Source of the DNA: Hyaloperonospora brassicae
Lineage: Eukaryota > Oomycota > Peronosporomycetes > Peronosporales > Peronosporaceae
Length of the DNA stretch: 64,000 nucleotides
Direction of reading: 5' to 3'
Assembly: GCA_947650285.1 (NCBI GenBank)
Contig: CANTFL010000225.1
Location: forward strand, 1 to 64,000
The stretch's first letter is position 1; every line of letters begins with the position of its first letter. The translations under genes were made by a program, and so were the position numbers. The notes beneath the pieces were generated by a model. The model worked only from the letters and a program-made list of their open reading frames with translations, was not told the DNA's origin and did not search any database. Below are positions 34,192-45,230 of the stretch, in pieces.

Positions 34192-36515
34192 CATTGTAAC
34201 GACGCCTCCTTGAGGCATAACGCCGACGAGAGCGTTAGTGCAAAGGCAGTCACGTAGCTCTAGCATCATGTCAAGTTTGTGCTTTGTAAAGTAGCGAAAC
34301 ACGCTCAACTGCCTTTCGACGCAGTGAAATATACAGCGGAACGATAGCTGGCAGCATGAATCTGTCTGCCGAGCCGTCCAGAAGTACCTCTAATCAGTAC
34401 ACATCGCCACTCTCTTACCTCTAACACGAATAAAACCTACTTACACGGATCAACCCATCACATCTTTTGGTCTCGTCAACTTGATCGTCTCATTTACATC
34501 AAATAATGCCTTGTCGCAATTGCCGCCACTCGTGCGTCCGTTTTTTGCGCCATTTTACTCCATTTTCAACTTGGCTCACCGCCGCGTCTCAGGCCACTTC
34601 TCTTACAGTTGAAGTAGTCCATTTTGCATATCCACTTCGCTTAACGTTAATGAATGAATCTTTCCATGACCACTCCGCCGCCGCCCCTCGTGCTTCTTTG
34701 TCATTTTCACTTCTGCTCTCCAATTCGCAATGGACACCACGGCCACTTTTACGCAGAGCACTTACGATGCAATTTTGCATGCGTACAGTAAGCTCGTGCA
34801 CGCGAACGACGTGCTACAGAAGCAAGCCGTTGCGCTGACGCACCTCAGTGCGGTGCAAGCAAACCTGGTACGGGCAGCAAATAAAGAGCGCGACGCAGCC
34901 ATCGAGTCGCGGCTCAAGATGGAGATCGAAGTACTGGCGCTCCGACAGCGCGCCGAAATGGCCGAAGCCACAAGTGCAAGACCGGAGCAGCAGCTTGAGG
35001 AGGCCGCTCAAGATCAGCTCAAAGTCCAGCGCGAGCCCGAGTTGCAGCTGGTGCTACAGGAGAAGGACTCTCAAGACAGCAGTGCGGAGGCGACGGGCGA
35101 GAACAAGGCACGAATGCAGCCGAAGCAGCGTGAGAAGACAGTCGCAGCGCCCTCCAAGACAAGCACGACACCTCGCAAGAAACCCACAACCGGCCAAGAT
35201 GAACGCGCTCGTGTGCTTGCAAGTGTCAAGGACGTTGCTATCAGGATGGGCGCTGGACCTACTGCTGGTTCTCGCGCGCGTGTTCGTCCAACGGCTACTG
35301 CTCGAGCGCGTGTTGGTGCGACTGCGAGCACGGCGTCCACCCGCGCGCGTGTGGAAGCCACTGCTGCTTTCCGAGCGGCTCTTGCTTCGACTGCCGGACT
35401 TGGTGCTTCAAAGATGCTGTCAGCAAAAGAACTGGCGCGCGTGGAGATTGGAGGAAGTCGCGCCGCGCTGGGCAACGGGTGTTAAACCACACACGTTGCC
35501 AGGAGAGGGCAACAAGCTTCCGGGATTGGCGCTCCAGAGACCCATTGCTCTCTGTTGCGTCTACCGGAGCTCATCGCTCACCGAAGGCTCCGGATCGTGG
35601 TGCGGCCAAGCGTGGCAGCAGACTTTGTTCGAGAACGCGTTTGCGATCTGCTATTCTTCGGGGCTCATTGCCCCCGTTGAAGATGCGGAACGTGGCTTGT
35701 TTTTGGACGAAGTTGAGCGTGGTGTGCATTCGTAGTGACTGATGAAGACTCATCACTCTTCGTCGTCATTGCGATCGCTTCCTGCGCGTGCTGTTGATGC
35801 GCTTGGCGCCTACGTTCTAGAGCGTATAGGTGTCGATAACCCCATGAAAGACAAGCGAAAACGTAGTTTTTATTGAAGTGAGTAACAAAACAAGTGTATG
35901 ATTACGATTGCGGTTGGCTTGTTAACGTTCGCCTACTCTTGAGCAAACGTAGCTCCTTCCGTGCTCGTCGATTGCCGTACAGTGTAGTAGCCCATGCTTG
36001 AACAAACAAGCAAGCAAAAAACAAATGAGCGCTGTGCTGCGGTATTCGTACTGCTTGCAAGACGTCATAGCAAGGCACGTGCTAGAAGATATGCTTTCTG
36101 ACAGGTCATCGAAGTTCCAGTGTTCAACTGCAAGACCTGTTACAGGTACGTCGCGATCTCACCTGATTGGCTAATAAGCTGACAGGTAGGACGAAGATGT
36201 GACCAGTTAACATATGGTACGAGAAAAAAGGGTCGTCATGTCGGACTATCAGGAGGAGATGATGAGTGAGACAGCGATATCCGGACGACATTGTTTAAGA
36301 CCAGCAGCACATGGTGATGGGTATGCTAAACGTGTACCAGGTGTAACTTGACTTGATCAAGTGCAAAAGGTATGGTTAACAACCGAGCGTAATTTACTCT
36401 CCGTAAATATTACTTTCACTTCCTACGTACTCAGCACAAGTGCGGACATCAAACGTAACGATTCACTGCACGTCATACCGAAAACGGTCGATCAGAGGCG
36501 GCCAACGTCGCGTAT
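34192..36515 (+). repeat. 2.3-kb direct duplication, copy A
   Basis: Matches 53911-56238 in the same orientation with an initial offset of 19719 bases and about 97 percent identity by eye. It includes ~500 bp of 5' sequence, the coiled-coil ORF and ~1 kb of 3' sequence. The match begins at CATTGT(A/G)ACGACGCC and ends at AACGTCGCGTAT. After 36515 copy A runs into LINE sequence, whereas copy B continues differently, so the LINE insertion or a deletion marks the break. Confidence 0.92.
34730..35485 (+). CDS. Coiled-coil protein with Arg/Ala/Thr-rich tail, copy A
   Basis: A 251-codon intact frame and the best candidate for a host-like gene. Residues about 10-125 are heptad-rich (VHANDVLQKQAVALTHL, then long Glu/Arg/Ala/Gln stretches), predicting a long coiled coil. 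Residues 130-165 are basic and Lys/Thr/Pro-rich. Residues 180-235 are a low-complexity tail with repeated ARARV/TARARVGAT units and SAKELARVEIGG near the end. The ATG at 34730 is chosen because the coiled coil follows it directly and it is conserved in copy B. Conserved DNA downstream (to ~35735) could be a 3' exon: an open frame there ends in LFLDEVERGVHS. A GT...AG intron after 35470 is possible but not shown. I do not recognise the family. Two copies differing by four residues suggest recent duplication or constraint. Confidence 0.6.
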   Translation: MDTTATFTQSTYDAILHAYSKLVHANDVLQKQAVALTHLSAVQANLVRAANKERDAAIESRLKMEIEVLALRQRAEMAEATSARPEQQLEEAAQDQLKVQREPELQLVLQEKDSQDSSAEATGENKARMQPKQREKTVAAPSKTSTTPRKKPTTGQDERARVLASVKDVAIRMGAGPTAGSRARVRPTATARARVGATASTASTRARVEATAAFRAALASTAGLGASKMLSAKELARVEIGGSRAALGNGC

Positions 36516-39180
36516 TGTTGTTGAAGGTGAGGTATATCGAGGAACGTTATCGACTAACAATACCCTCCCAGAGAGATTAAACTATCTGGTGTTGCTATCT
36601 ATGATGAGTGGAGTCGCTACCGCGTGAGGAGCAGTTCTCCTGGCCACCATTAGCTGTGCTGGCAATGCCCTCTCGCGGGTAGTTTGCATGTTGCGATTAT
36701 TCGATCCGCGGTCGAGTTCGACTGATGTCTCGAGCCAGTGGTTGACGTCGTGCTGTATGTGATGCGTGATGTCCGTATAGATGTTCCTATCTGTCAGATC
36801 GTGAACTTGAAGAGTTGTCTTGGTATTCATCGCAGGGTTCGCTGCGACTTCTGCCATCATATTATATTCCCGGATGTGGTGAGCCCAGCTGGCGACTGAT
36901 ACATCGTCAGCCAATGCTCGCGCTTGTCGGTACAGTGCGGCCAGGTGCGGCTTGCGAGGTGAGCGATACCCCCGGAATTGATTAATTACCATTACATTGT
37001 CCCCAATGACATGCAACGGTAGTAATTCGCTGTGTTTTGCCTGCCGTAGGCCTTGAATGAGACCATTATATCCAGCCGAATTGTTTGTAGTCGTCCCCAC
37101 TCGAAGTGATATACTAGCCATCCAGACGATTGTAGCGGCATGTGTCTGTGGGTGAACACAGACAATGACGCAGCCTGAGCCTCCTGGTCCGGGGTTTACC
37201 CGTGAACCACCATTGAAGAATAGCAAATACAGGTTCGTTGCAAAGGCTGGTTGAGCGTTTAGCAGCAGTATTGGGGTCCCAGTGTGTTGTAAAAGGTCAT
37301 CTGCCAAAGCTGAGCGCATTCTCGCCAGCACTTGTTCAGATGTACCACCGCCAGGTTGGTAGGTGGAGTTCCTGAAGCATGAGAGCGCTCTACGTAGCCT
37401 GGATTGGGCTACCGCATGATGGGTCTCCACTGACAGTGTAGGATCCTCGATGCGTCTGAGCCGCTCCAACCATATTGTGTGAAAAGTAATCGACACTACA
37501 AAGCGCCATAGTTCGGTTGAAGCTTCATAGCAGGCTTCTCGAGCGTACAGTGTCCTGTCGCACGCATTTAATGAGGCTTGATCGAAAACCCACGCACGTT
37601 CTGGAGTACGGGAAAGTTCTAGTGAAAAAATGTTTACCGGTAATTCAGCCTCAGTAAAACGACCAATTCGGCTCCAGACCTCGCAAACGCATCTCCAGCG
37701 TCTCTCGGCTACGGCGCATTCCCAGAAAATATGAACAACCGGGGCGTAGTCTGGTGAAGAGCATTCGGGGGCTGGACACGACAGGTTGTTTGCAGATCGG
37801 TTCCAGAGTGGAAAACGGTTACACTTGAGTCGGTACAGCGTTTGCGAGACATACGAAGATGTGGCACGGATACGGCGTATATCGCGCCAAAGCACCAGTT
37901 CGAGACTGTATGTTACAAGTGCGTAGTTACGGCTTTGAGATCGTTGATCACGCTTGATGATGCCTGCCGTGCGTCGCAACTCAATCAACGCAATTTTCTT
38001 AAGTGCCTGAGCACGGGGTTTCCAGCGCCATGTGCCTGTCCATATTTGCGTGATCCGTGTCATAGTCGGGTGGGCTGCACAGTGTACCTGCGCGAAAAGC
38101 GCGCGAGAAGCCACCTGGTCACAGTCCACCATGGTATTTACCGGTGTAATTGATTGAGATTTGTTCTTAGTACAGACCGTAAGGTTCTTGCCACTGTCGT
38201 TCAAGACACATCTAGTATGGTGGGGTGGTCTCTCCATGTACGATGTAAGTGTACCCGTTGGAACCGAAAGAACTAGTAGCTCAGGAAAATTGTACAACAA
38301 TGCGTGGCAGAATCCCGCGAATTGGCGAGTCTTAGCGGTATGAATCGTTGTAGTGATCTCCGTTCTTGGTGTGAAGCGCACTTTTCCCGGACATATCCAT
38401 GTCCGTGTAAGCGCATCTCCGAGTGTGTATTTTCCTGTCGCAAAACTTGCACTCTTGAGGTCGTATTGCACTCCATCTCGGGACAATAGCCAAGAAAGAT
38501 TTTTGAGCGAGGCATGCTGTAACCATCGCAGGTCTTCTCGACCGAGGTGAGCCACTTCTGTCGCTCTATCTGTGAAAGTGTGAAGGTTCAAGACTTTCGT
38601 GGCATCCACTACAACGCTTCCATCGCTGTGAAATGTGTCATGAAATTTGGGTAGAAAGCATTTTGCCCTCCCACTCACACGCTCAGCGATTCCGCCTCGA
38701 GCATGTTCAGCCACCGATACACCAACAACGGCCGCTCCAGTTTCCCACAATGTGGGCTTGATGCGGATTGATACTGTTCCAGACCAATTTGGGGTAATGT
38801 AAATGGATCGGGTCTTGCCTCCCCCCCATAAGGCCTCTTCAATAAGGCGATCAAGGTATCCGGATGAAGCTGCCCATTTCCCAACAGTTTTTGCAGCCAT
38901 CGTGATCAGCTCAGTCGTAATACATGGTGCCGCAAGCCCCCCCTGCGCGATCGGTAGTTCTGTTTGTTCAGCAGGGACTCATGGTCTGTTCCTTTTTCCG
39001 TCTTGGGTGCCCCAGATAAAATCTTTAATTAGCTTGAGCTGTCGGTATAGTGGAGACTTACAGCAATCCACGTCTTTCTTTATCAGGCCGAAACGATGAA
39101 CATACCACTTGCCTTTCACTAGGTGTACCTCCATTGTCCGTACACATGGTGCTTGTAGAAATTCTAGATCCATGACTCAG
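36516..39180 (-). mobile_element. 5'-truncated LINE (non-LTR retrotransposon)
   Basis: On the minus strand, 39173 to 36582 is one reading frame with a single internal stop at 38979-38981. It starts in the RT thumb region (KSPLYRQLKLIKDFIWG) and passes the typical LINE block ELPIAQGGLAAP and AAKTVGKWA. It then has a Cys/His zinc-binding region and ends with RNase H. Endonuclease and RT palm are absent, so the copy is 5'-truncated at about 39180, the usual outcome of target-primed reverse transcription. No clear poly(A) tail is visible near 36516. Confidence 0.82.
36582..38900 (-). CDS. LINE C-terminal ORF: zinc-binding region plus RNase H
   Basis: A 772-codon open frame. Residues 1-20 are the end of the RT connection (AAKTVGKWA). 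Residues about 355-400 form a zf-RVT-like zinc motif (C375, C380, H390, C395). Residues about 557-690 are an RNase H domain resembling the archaeal type acquired by some LINE lineages. The active site is eroded: FNGGSR has Asn563 where Asp is expected (FDGGSR), and NNSAGYNGL has Gly610 where Glu is expected (NNxAEYxAL). Asp634 in VIGDNVMVI is kept, and the last acidic position lies in NMMAEVAAN. The frame is intact but the RNase H is probably inactive. The annotated start is only the first ATG after the internal stop; the original protein continued upstream. Confidence 0.8.
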   Translation of the reverse strand: MAAKTVGKWAASSGYLDRLIEEALWGGGKTRSIYITPNWSGTVSIRIKPTLWETGAAVVGVSVAEHARGGIAERVSGRAKCFLPKFHDTFHSDGSVVVDATKVLNLHTFTDRATEVAHLGREDLRWLQHASLKNLSWLLSRDGVQYDLKSASFATGKYTLGDALTRTWICPGKVRFTPRTEITTTIHTAKTRQFAGFCHALLYNFPELLVLSVPTGTLTSYMERPPHHTRCVLNDSGKNLTVCTKNKSQSITPVNTMVDCDQVASRALFAQVHCAAHPTMTRITQIWTGTWRWKPRAQALKKIALIELRRTAGIIKRDQRSQSRNYALVTYSLELVLWRDIRRIRATSSYVSQTLYRLKCNRFPLWNRSANNLSCPAPECSSPDYAPVVHIFWECAVAERRWRCVCEVWSRIGRFTEAELPVNIFSLELSRTPERAWVFDQASLNACDRTLYAREACYEASTELWRFVVSITFHTIWLERLRRIEDPTLSVETHHAVAQSRLRRALSCFRNSTYQPGGGTSEQVLARMRSALADDLLQHTGTPILLLNAQPAFATNLYLLFFNGGSRVNPGPGGSGCVIVCVHPQTHAATIVWMASISLRVGTTTNNSAGYNGLIQGLRQAKHSELLPLHVIGDNVMVINQFRGYRSPRKPHLAALYRQARALADDVSVASWAHHIREYNMMAEVAANPAMNTKTTLQVHDLTDRNIYTDITHHIQHDVNHWLETSVELDRGSNNRNMQTTRERALPAQLMVARRTAPHAVATPLIIDSNTR

Positions 39181-39265
39181 CTTCGTTTGTCATGTTGCTG
39201 AATATCGAGTCTCTTCTATCTTGTATCCTACAACATTGTCTATCGCCAACCTTTGCAGAGTTCGT

Positions 39266-39606
39266 CTATGCACGTGTCGTAGCGAGCAAAATCCAAGCAC
39301 CCGGACATCTACTTGTTCTTGGCCGCTTGCGCCTTTTGTGCTCGCTCATCAGCTTCTCCTGCATGTCACGCATGACAATGCCATGTGTCTTGCACTCCAT
39401 CGTGAACTTGCCCTTGCCCTGAGTGGATGACCGCAAATCCGTCGAGAAACCAAACATGTTTTGCAGGGGTACGTCGCACTTAATGACCGTGTGCATGTCA
39501 TCGGCATCGCTGCTGTTAATGAGACCGCGACGACGGTTCACCTCGGCAATGGCCGTACCTTGGAACTCTCTAATTACTTCCACCTCCACCGCAATGACGG
39601 GCTCGA
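39266..39606 (-). pseudogene. GFM1: Mitochondrial elongation factor G C-terminal fragment
   Basis: Minus-strand translation from about 39604 reads EPVIAVEVEVIREFQGTAIA, then EVNRRRGLINSSDADD, VPLQNMFGFSTDLRSSTQGK, GKFTMECKTH and RDMQEKLM. This is EF-G domain V, the ribosome-translocation GTPase of organelles: the RRG, LRSxTQGxG and FTME motifs are all present. Only ~105 residues of a ~750-residue protein are here. The fragment is joined without a gap to cellulose synthase sequence at 39606-39610, in the same orientation. The rest of the gene is not in the window. Confidence 0.88.
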
Positions 39607-39609
39607 CCC

Positions 39610-41830
39610 CAGATAACCCACACCACCGCTTCTCGTCACCTGCACTCGACATGCATCGCATCCTGTGTCTCCTTCTGCTCCTCGTCAGCCAAACACCATC
39701 CGCGTCTTCGCGACACAATCCGGTTCGTCCGGTTTGTCGCCGCCGCCGGGTCATTCGTGCCTGCTACGATGCCTTGGGCCACCTGGAGCTTGCCCGCGTA
39801 GTAGACTTGCCATAGCCGCACGAAGACCACACTGTCAACCACGAGCAAAAGAGCCAAACGCGTTCGCCGTAAGGTGGCAGCAGTATGGTCCCAGCCGCTA
39901 TACTCGGGGACACTCATCTTGACCATGACGTACAACTGGATCATGACGAAAAATCCAAACAATATGGCAGACACGTAGTTCCACGTATTCGTCGCGTTCT
40001 CGTGCTCTAGACACGAACGAGTGCCACGAGCTGACTGACCAGCAGCGTAGAGAAGAAAAGCACACTCGCGTTTTCGTCCACGACGTCTTCTGACCTGCAC
40101 CCGTGTTTTCCCTTGACTTGTACTTCCCCGTCACGCGCGCCTGGACGGCCTCAAAACTGCCATTATCGAAATGAACGACAACGAAGACCATGCCTGCCTG
40201 CGCACGCTTCTTGCAGTTGTTGCCGACTGCGCGGTTGGCCAGCAGAATCAGCACCCAACGGCAGAACGCCACGGGCCAGAGAGTGTACACGGCAGGTTCA
40301 GCACTCAACGGCAGAACGGCACGGGCAAGAAAGAGTACAGGATATTCGTTACACGAACGTAGATCGGCGCGTTTCCCATGCAAGAATAGAAAATAGCGAT
40401 TGCCACGTAGCACAGGGCAGGCACACCGTACCATACGGGTGCATAACCAAATCGTGAGATTAAGCTTGCGCTGGGAACGTAACATGCGGCTTCGGGTCCG
40501 GGTACGGGCAGGCACACGCGGTGGACGCTAGTCCGAGTCGACTTCGCTCTCATTTTGCATCAGCAGAATCTACACAGCTCCCTTTGTCCTACGCTTCTTC
40601 CAGTCGATAGCAGTAGTCATTGTCTCAGAAAAAGCACCTTCGCACAATCAAAATACGGTCATTGGCATCTCCCTCGAAATCCGTGCTTAGGCATACCGGG
40701 TCCCAACCAGAAGTGTGGACCACATTACTCGTGAACGCATCATTAGTCTGAGTACCGCACCGTACTGACTGCCACCAATCGAGTCAAAGGCTCGGCGATA
40801 GAACACAGCATTTGACCAACAAAAGCTGCCGGGTCGAAACCATCGCGACCAGCTGCACACAGCGTCGAAGACAATGGCGTTTTTTTGCCCGCACGGATCA
40901 CCCATGATCGTACACTGGGGCATGCTCTCAAAGTACTGAATAGTCTGCACGAAAGCCACTTGGGTCCGCGAAATATCGTTTCTGTACTGGCGTCGTCCAC
41001 CGTCGATGGCCTCGCCTTCCAAGAAGACCAACGACAGCACCGCAAGCAAAAACTTCGGATGCGGCTTCATGTCGTTGTCCAGACTTAGCGCATACGTGCC
41101 GTCAGCACCTTCGTTGAGCAAACGATTGTTCATGTTGTCTGCCTTCGAGTGGTGCGTCTCGAGTTCATTCATCCATTCAAGTCACACGCGGATATCCCCG
41201 CTCACAGAAGTCGAAGTCATCCGAAAGCAACGACAGCACAACCACCACGCTGCACACTCTTACCATCCTCTTTGCGAAGTCCACATACGGAGCTGTGCTG
41301 CCGACGCCTCTTCTTCAAGCTTTGGTCGTCTTGATCAGGCCCACCACACGCTCGTGCGTGAGTCGCGCAAGATTGCCGCGCAAGTCACCACATATCTCAA
41401 TCACATTGCTGTTCATCGTCACCTTCAAGTGGTCGTTCGCGTCCCACGCAGACCCAGTGTTGCCGTCATTCAGCACAAACACGTGGACGAGCTCGGGTGC
41501 ATACTGCAGCGAAAGACAGATCTTCACTGTCTGCATCAAACCCGCGACCGGTTCCACGTAGTGATACAAAAAGATGCCGACCGTCGGCCGCTGTTCCTTG
41601 AGAATAGGCGGCTTGAAGTCGTACATGCACCGCGCACCACCACGAGTCGGACGCCACATACTGAAGTCGGACAGCAGTCCCAAAAACAAAGTGAGACACT
41701 CGCTGAAAACCATCATGGTGTACATGACCCACGATATAAACGGCACGTTCCGGATACAGTATCCATAGCCCGAGTCTGCGTCAAAATGGACCCTTCGAGC
41801 TAAAACGCCCGTCCGTCTCACTAGCTGGCA
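39610..41830 (-). pseudogene. CesA: Oomycete cellulose synthase pseudogene, copy A
   Basis: Processive GT2 enzyme of the plasma membrane making cell-wall cellulose. Minus-strand fragments in order are as follows. First, 41821-41315 has a membrane segment, then QRPTVGIFLYHYVEPV, VHVFVLNDGNTGSAWDANDH and KVTMNSNVIE. Next, 41172-40687 has YALSLDNDMKPHPKFLLAV (DxD at 41079-41071) and MPQCTIMGDPCGQKNAI. The usual TED triad reads TND at 40747-40739. The QxxRW region at 40605-40588 reads DWKKRR, followed by a stop at 40572-40570. Multiple C-terminal membrane helices lie at 40515-39700 (WNYVSAILFGFFVMIQLYVM). Frameshifts separate the blocks. Catalytic motifs are lost, so the copy is inactive. Confidence 0.9.
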
Positions 41831-43000
41831 CCGTTTGTGTCACACGGTAGCGTCGGCCGCGCCTGGTCACAAAAGTACGCAATCGAGTACGTCAACGTGG
41901 CGACCAACCGAAACGACGGCTCGTGGTAGTTGCGGACCCCTGCAATCGAGTCGCAGTATTCCCCATCTTGCCGTCCAGGCCGTGCACGCCACAGTCCATC
42001 AAGCGGACACGGCTGCCACTGCCCTTCATGCTCGCACCGCCTTCTTCGCGTGCTTCGGGTCCACAAACGCCATTGTGCTGAGGCACGTGCGACGTACCAC
42101 TTGCTGCCACTGCTCCGACGATTGGATCTTGCTGTTCATCGCACCTGACAGTATCTTCTCCTGCGACATGCGCACGTCCGTGTTCGCGTCTCGTGACGGC
42201 GTCGCTTCGCCGCATTCCGTGCAAACGCAGTGCCACTGTCCACCGTCTCAATGCACTTCTCGCACACACGAACGTCTGCGCGCCCGCGTCCATCCCCCGA
42301 AGCGCCGCCGGGCCGTCGTGAGGGATCCACTGGTAGGCCGCGTCCGACCGAACAGCGCTCGAGGCCGTGCGCCGCGCAACGCGGTAGGCCGCCAGTGAGC
42401 CGCCGCAAGTGGCCGAGAGGACGACGCACTGCATGCGGTGAACGGCTCTCGAGCAGACGGCAGTGGGGCGGGAGAGACCCCACGAGGAGCGCCCGCAGAG
42501 CGCCCGCGCCGCCGTCTGCTGCGAAGGCGACCGACCGCTCGTTCGCGTCGGTCGGCCGCGTGAAAACGCGCGCGAACGAGCGCAGCGACACATCCCGTCC
42601 TGTGATTCGACGAAAACAAGCACACAAACGCACCAATCACAACGCTTCGAAACAAAAGCGCGCTCTTCGTACCACTGTCCGCCGTCTTTGTTCACGTGGC
42701 TGTGTCGACTTTGCAAACATAAAACGAGTCGATCGTCTGCGATGATCATGAACAAACACTTGTGCGACTTCAAAGCTTTGGTAGATCGTTCCCAGTCAAC
42801 GATCAAAGGGCTCAAACTGCACGTCGGTCCATTAAGACACTGCGTCCTATCCAGCTCTTTACTATCCGCAAGTGGCGCTCCGACACGTTCGCTTCAGCAT
42901 TCCTTGACCTTTTCTCGTTCGAGTTCGTCTGCATGTCGTCTGCTTGACGACCCCGGAGTTGTTGGAGCTGCTGCAATGCTGCGTACGCTGCTAGACAATA
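41831..43000 (-). other. GC-rich region upstream of CesA, probable N-terminal or adjacent gene remnant
   Basis: Very GC- and CpG-rich, with long spurious open frames in most frames. On the minus strand a Cys-rich piece (CEKCIETVDSG in one frame, HCVCTECGEATPS in another, near 42290-42200) followed by KILSGAMNSKIQSSEQWQQ suggests a decayed zinc-binding region. A membrane-like stretch (RLVATLTYSIAYFCDQ near 41900) may belong to CesA. I cannot tell whether this is the CesA N-terminus or a separate gene. Confidence 0.35.
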
Positions 43001-44500
43001 ACGCAACTGTTCTTGTCGCTCCACAACAAGTCGACTCGAGCATCAATGCTCGTTCGCAGATCGCTGGACGGATGCTCGAAAGATGAAATGGCACGCCCGA
43101 GCGCGAACAGATTCACAGCGGTCGGTTCGAAGAACAACTTGCAGCATGTAAAACAGGTCATCAACGGCGTCACACGCGACTTCTATTCACACGCCGCTAT
43201 GGACACTGCTTTGTGCCTCGCACGTATCTCCATGCATCAAATGCAGCTCAAACATCGCCACTGTCCTTTCAAACAGCCCTCAGCCACAGCAAACTCGTGT
43301 GGCAATCGCAGCCTGAACAATTGGCCAGCACGTATCACGTGGTTGTCCTCCCGTATGCTATCCAACGTCTATTGTTTCTCCATGAGGATCGATGCCCTCG
43401 ATCATGCCACTGCTTTCATCCTAGTGACCTTCATCGTCGTCGTCTACGTCTCCATATTCGTCGACGTTTGATCCTCCCGCAATCGCTGGCCACTTGTTTG
43501 TAGCACTGTCTGCGCCACCTCGTCGAACTTGCACTCAGAAGCGTCTGGTCGCATCCGAGCTGCCTCATTCGTCCTGCACCTTGCACCAACTTGTCCTTCG
43601 TGAGGTTTTGGTGCAAGTGTTATACCAGCGGATGCATCTTGTAGTAGCTTCATGTCTGACCCTCGCGAGCGCGCTTCGTCAAAACTGGCATACGTCTCCT
43701 TCTCCAGCAGCGAAGACTTTTCCACGGACAACGTCATCCTCCAAGCCTCCTCGACGATCATCCAGCAGCTGCGCCCTTTTCGGCCATCAAAGTACATCGC
43801 GCCAGCAACTACAAAGCCGGGCTGCTTATGAACACGATCCGCTGCTCCGTTATTTGTCGCACCGCTAGAAACGCACCAGTGTCGACCAGACTCTGTGCTT
43901 TCTTGTCCAAGGCGAACAAAACCGGCTTCTGCCATGGCGTCGGTTCGCGGATCGATCGGACCAGGAACAATCACCTCCTAGCAGTGCGTCACTTGCAAGA
44001 TCTAGTCAACCGCTTTTCCGTTTTTGCTTCGTAGTGACGGCTCCTTCGGCTCTTGTTGCGCCACTGACAGCGGAAGCAAACGATGATTGTCGTTCGTTCC
44101 TGAAAATCCGATCGTATTGCCTCCTCCAGCAAGATTCCACGCTGTCCGGGGACAATTGTTGCGGATACTGCTGTGTATAGGTTGGAAACACGCAGGTGTT
44201 CGGGTAAACGTTTATTGATTCCATGCAGTAGTGGTAGACTCGACACAACGTCTCGAACTGTCGAATGTCGGTAAGACAGATGTGCCACACATTGCACAGA
44301 GCCATTCGGTCATTGCCATCCGGTCATTGCCATTTAATCCTTGCTCGATACTAGTAAAAAGAGCCATCCATCGTACTGATGTTCCTGCTCCGAGATGTCC
44401 AAGCTGATGAGCACAGGGAGAGGTATGCGTTGGACACAGGCACTTACTTCGGTTGACTGTACTGCGTCGCTCGCACATTGTACAAAGTCAGCTGGAAGTA
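43000..44500 (-). pseudogene. Remnants of unidentified host gene(s), one F-box-like
   Basis: Minus-strand frame 44006-44305 begins ALCNVWHICLTDIRQFETLC, a pattern that resembles an F-box (L-x-x-V-W-x-x-L-x-x-x-D-I). The frame 43444-43974 contains VAGAMYFDGRKGRSCWMIVE and a charged helical stretch, with no family recognised. Stops separate the pieces. The F-box assignment is tentative. Confidence 0.3.
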
Positions 44501-44829
44501 TCACACGTTATGCTTCCTACAACACATGCGACACAGAGTGTCACGTAACTTTGTTTGGAATACAGTGCTCGACTCGAGTCTAGAAACGCTAACGCGAATG
44601 CTTCACTGCAGATGCGGGATCTCCGAATACAACTTCTGCGTCTACGGTCGTCTATCAGCACCTTGTAGTATGTAGATGGCAGCGTGAGAACGTACATTGG
44701 AATCAACCACTAGCAGCCAGACTCGACTAATGCAGTCATCACGCCGTTTTCTTGATCAAGTGTTTGCTGACTCGCGCAACAGTGTGCGTTGACTATCATG
44801 ATATAATGATCACTTTTATCGAGAAGCAA

Positions 44830-44834
44830 GTGCT
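44830..44834. repeat. Target-site duplication GTGCT (left) of element 2
   Basis: GTGCT directly precedes the left LTR and recurs at 52775-52779 directly after the right LTR. Confidence 0.9.
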
Positions 44835-45228
44835 TGTAACGGGGCAGCCCGTTACATGAAAATGTCACTTTAAAGGAAAGTGACAACAAAGAATATTAAG
44901 TGAATATTCCTTGAACAATATCACCGATAATGGTGATATTGGTGAAGCGACCAAAGGGTCTGCTCATTGGTTGATATCGTGATGATATCAACCCACCCTT
45001 TGCCGCAGAACGCGCGCAATGAGTGGTGACGAGACGTCACCATACACTCAGTTATATTAACATAATTAAGTCAGGTTAAACAGAGAGACAGTAGCAAAAA
45101 GACTTAATTATATTAATACAACAGTTTTAATTTCTCCTTATCCTACGCTTCCTCATTCGCCTCGTGTACGTCTGTCGGGGCACCCGAAACCCTTGCTTTA
45201 AGTTCACGCAAGAATGTGCCCCGTTACA
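44835..45228 (+). repeat. Left LTR of element 2
   Basis: Starts with the near-perfect palindrome TGTAACGGGGCAGCCCGTTA (ending CA; 9-bp stem, 44835-44843 with 44848-44856) and ends GCCCCGTTACA, so the two LTR ends are also inverted repeats of each other. Further stems: 44864-44871/44877-44884 (8 bp), 44917-44925/44932-44940 (9 bp), 44969-44978/44984-44993 (10 bp), 45025-45031/45035-45041 (7 bp). Confidence 0.94.
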
Positions 45229-45230
45229 CC

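Noticed and set aside
35071..35475. 134-codon minus-strand frame opposite the coiled-coil tail
   Set aside because: Produced by repeated GCGCGT codons, open on both strands; sense frame is longer, begins upstream and is conserved in copy B.
42136..42745. Several 130-170-codon frames on both strands in the GC-rich patch
   Set aside because: High GC makes stops rare; Arg/Ala/Pro-rich translations lack any domain.
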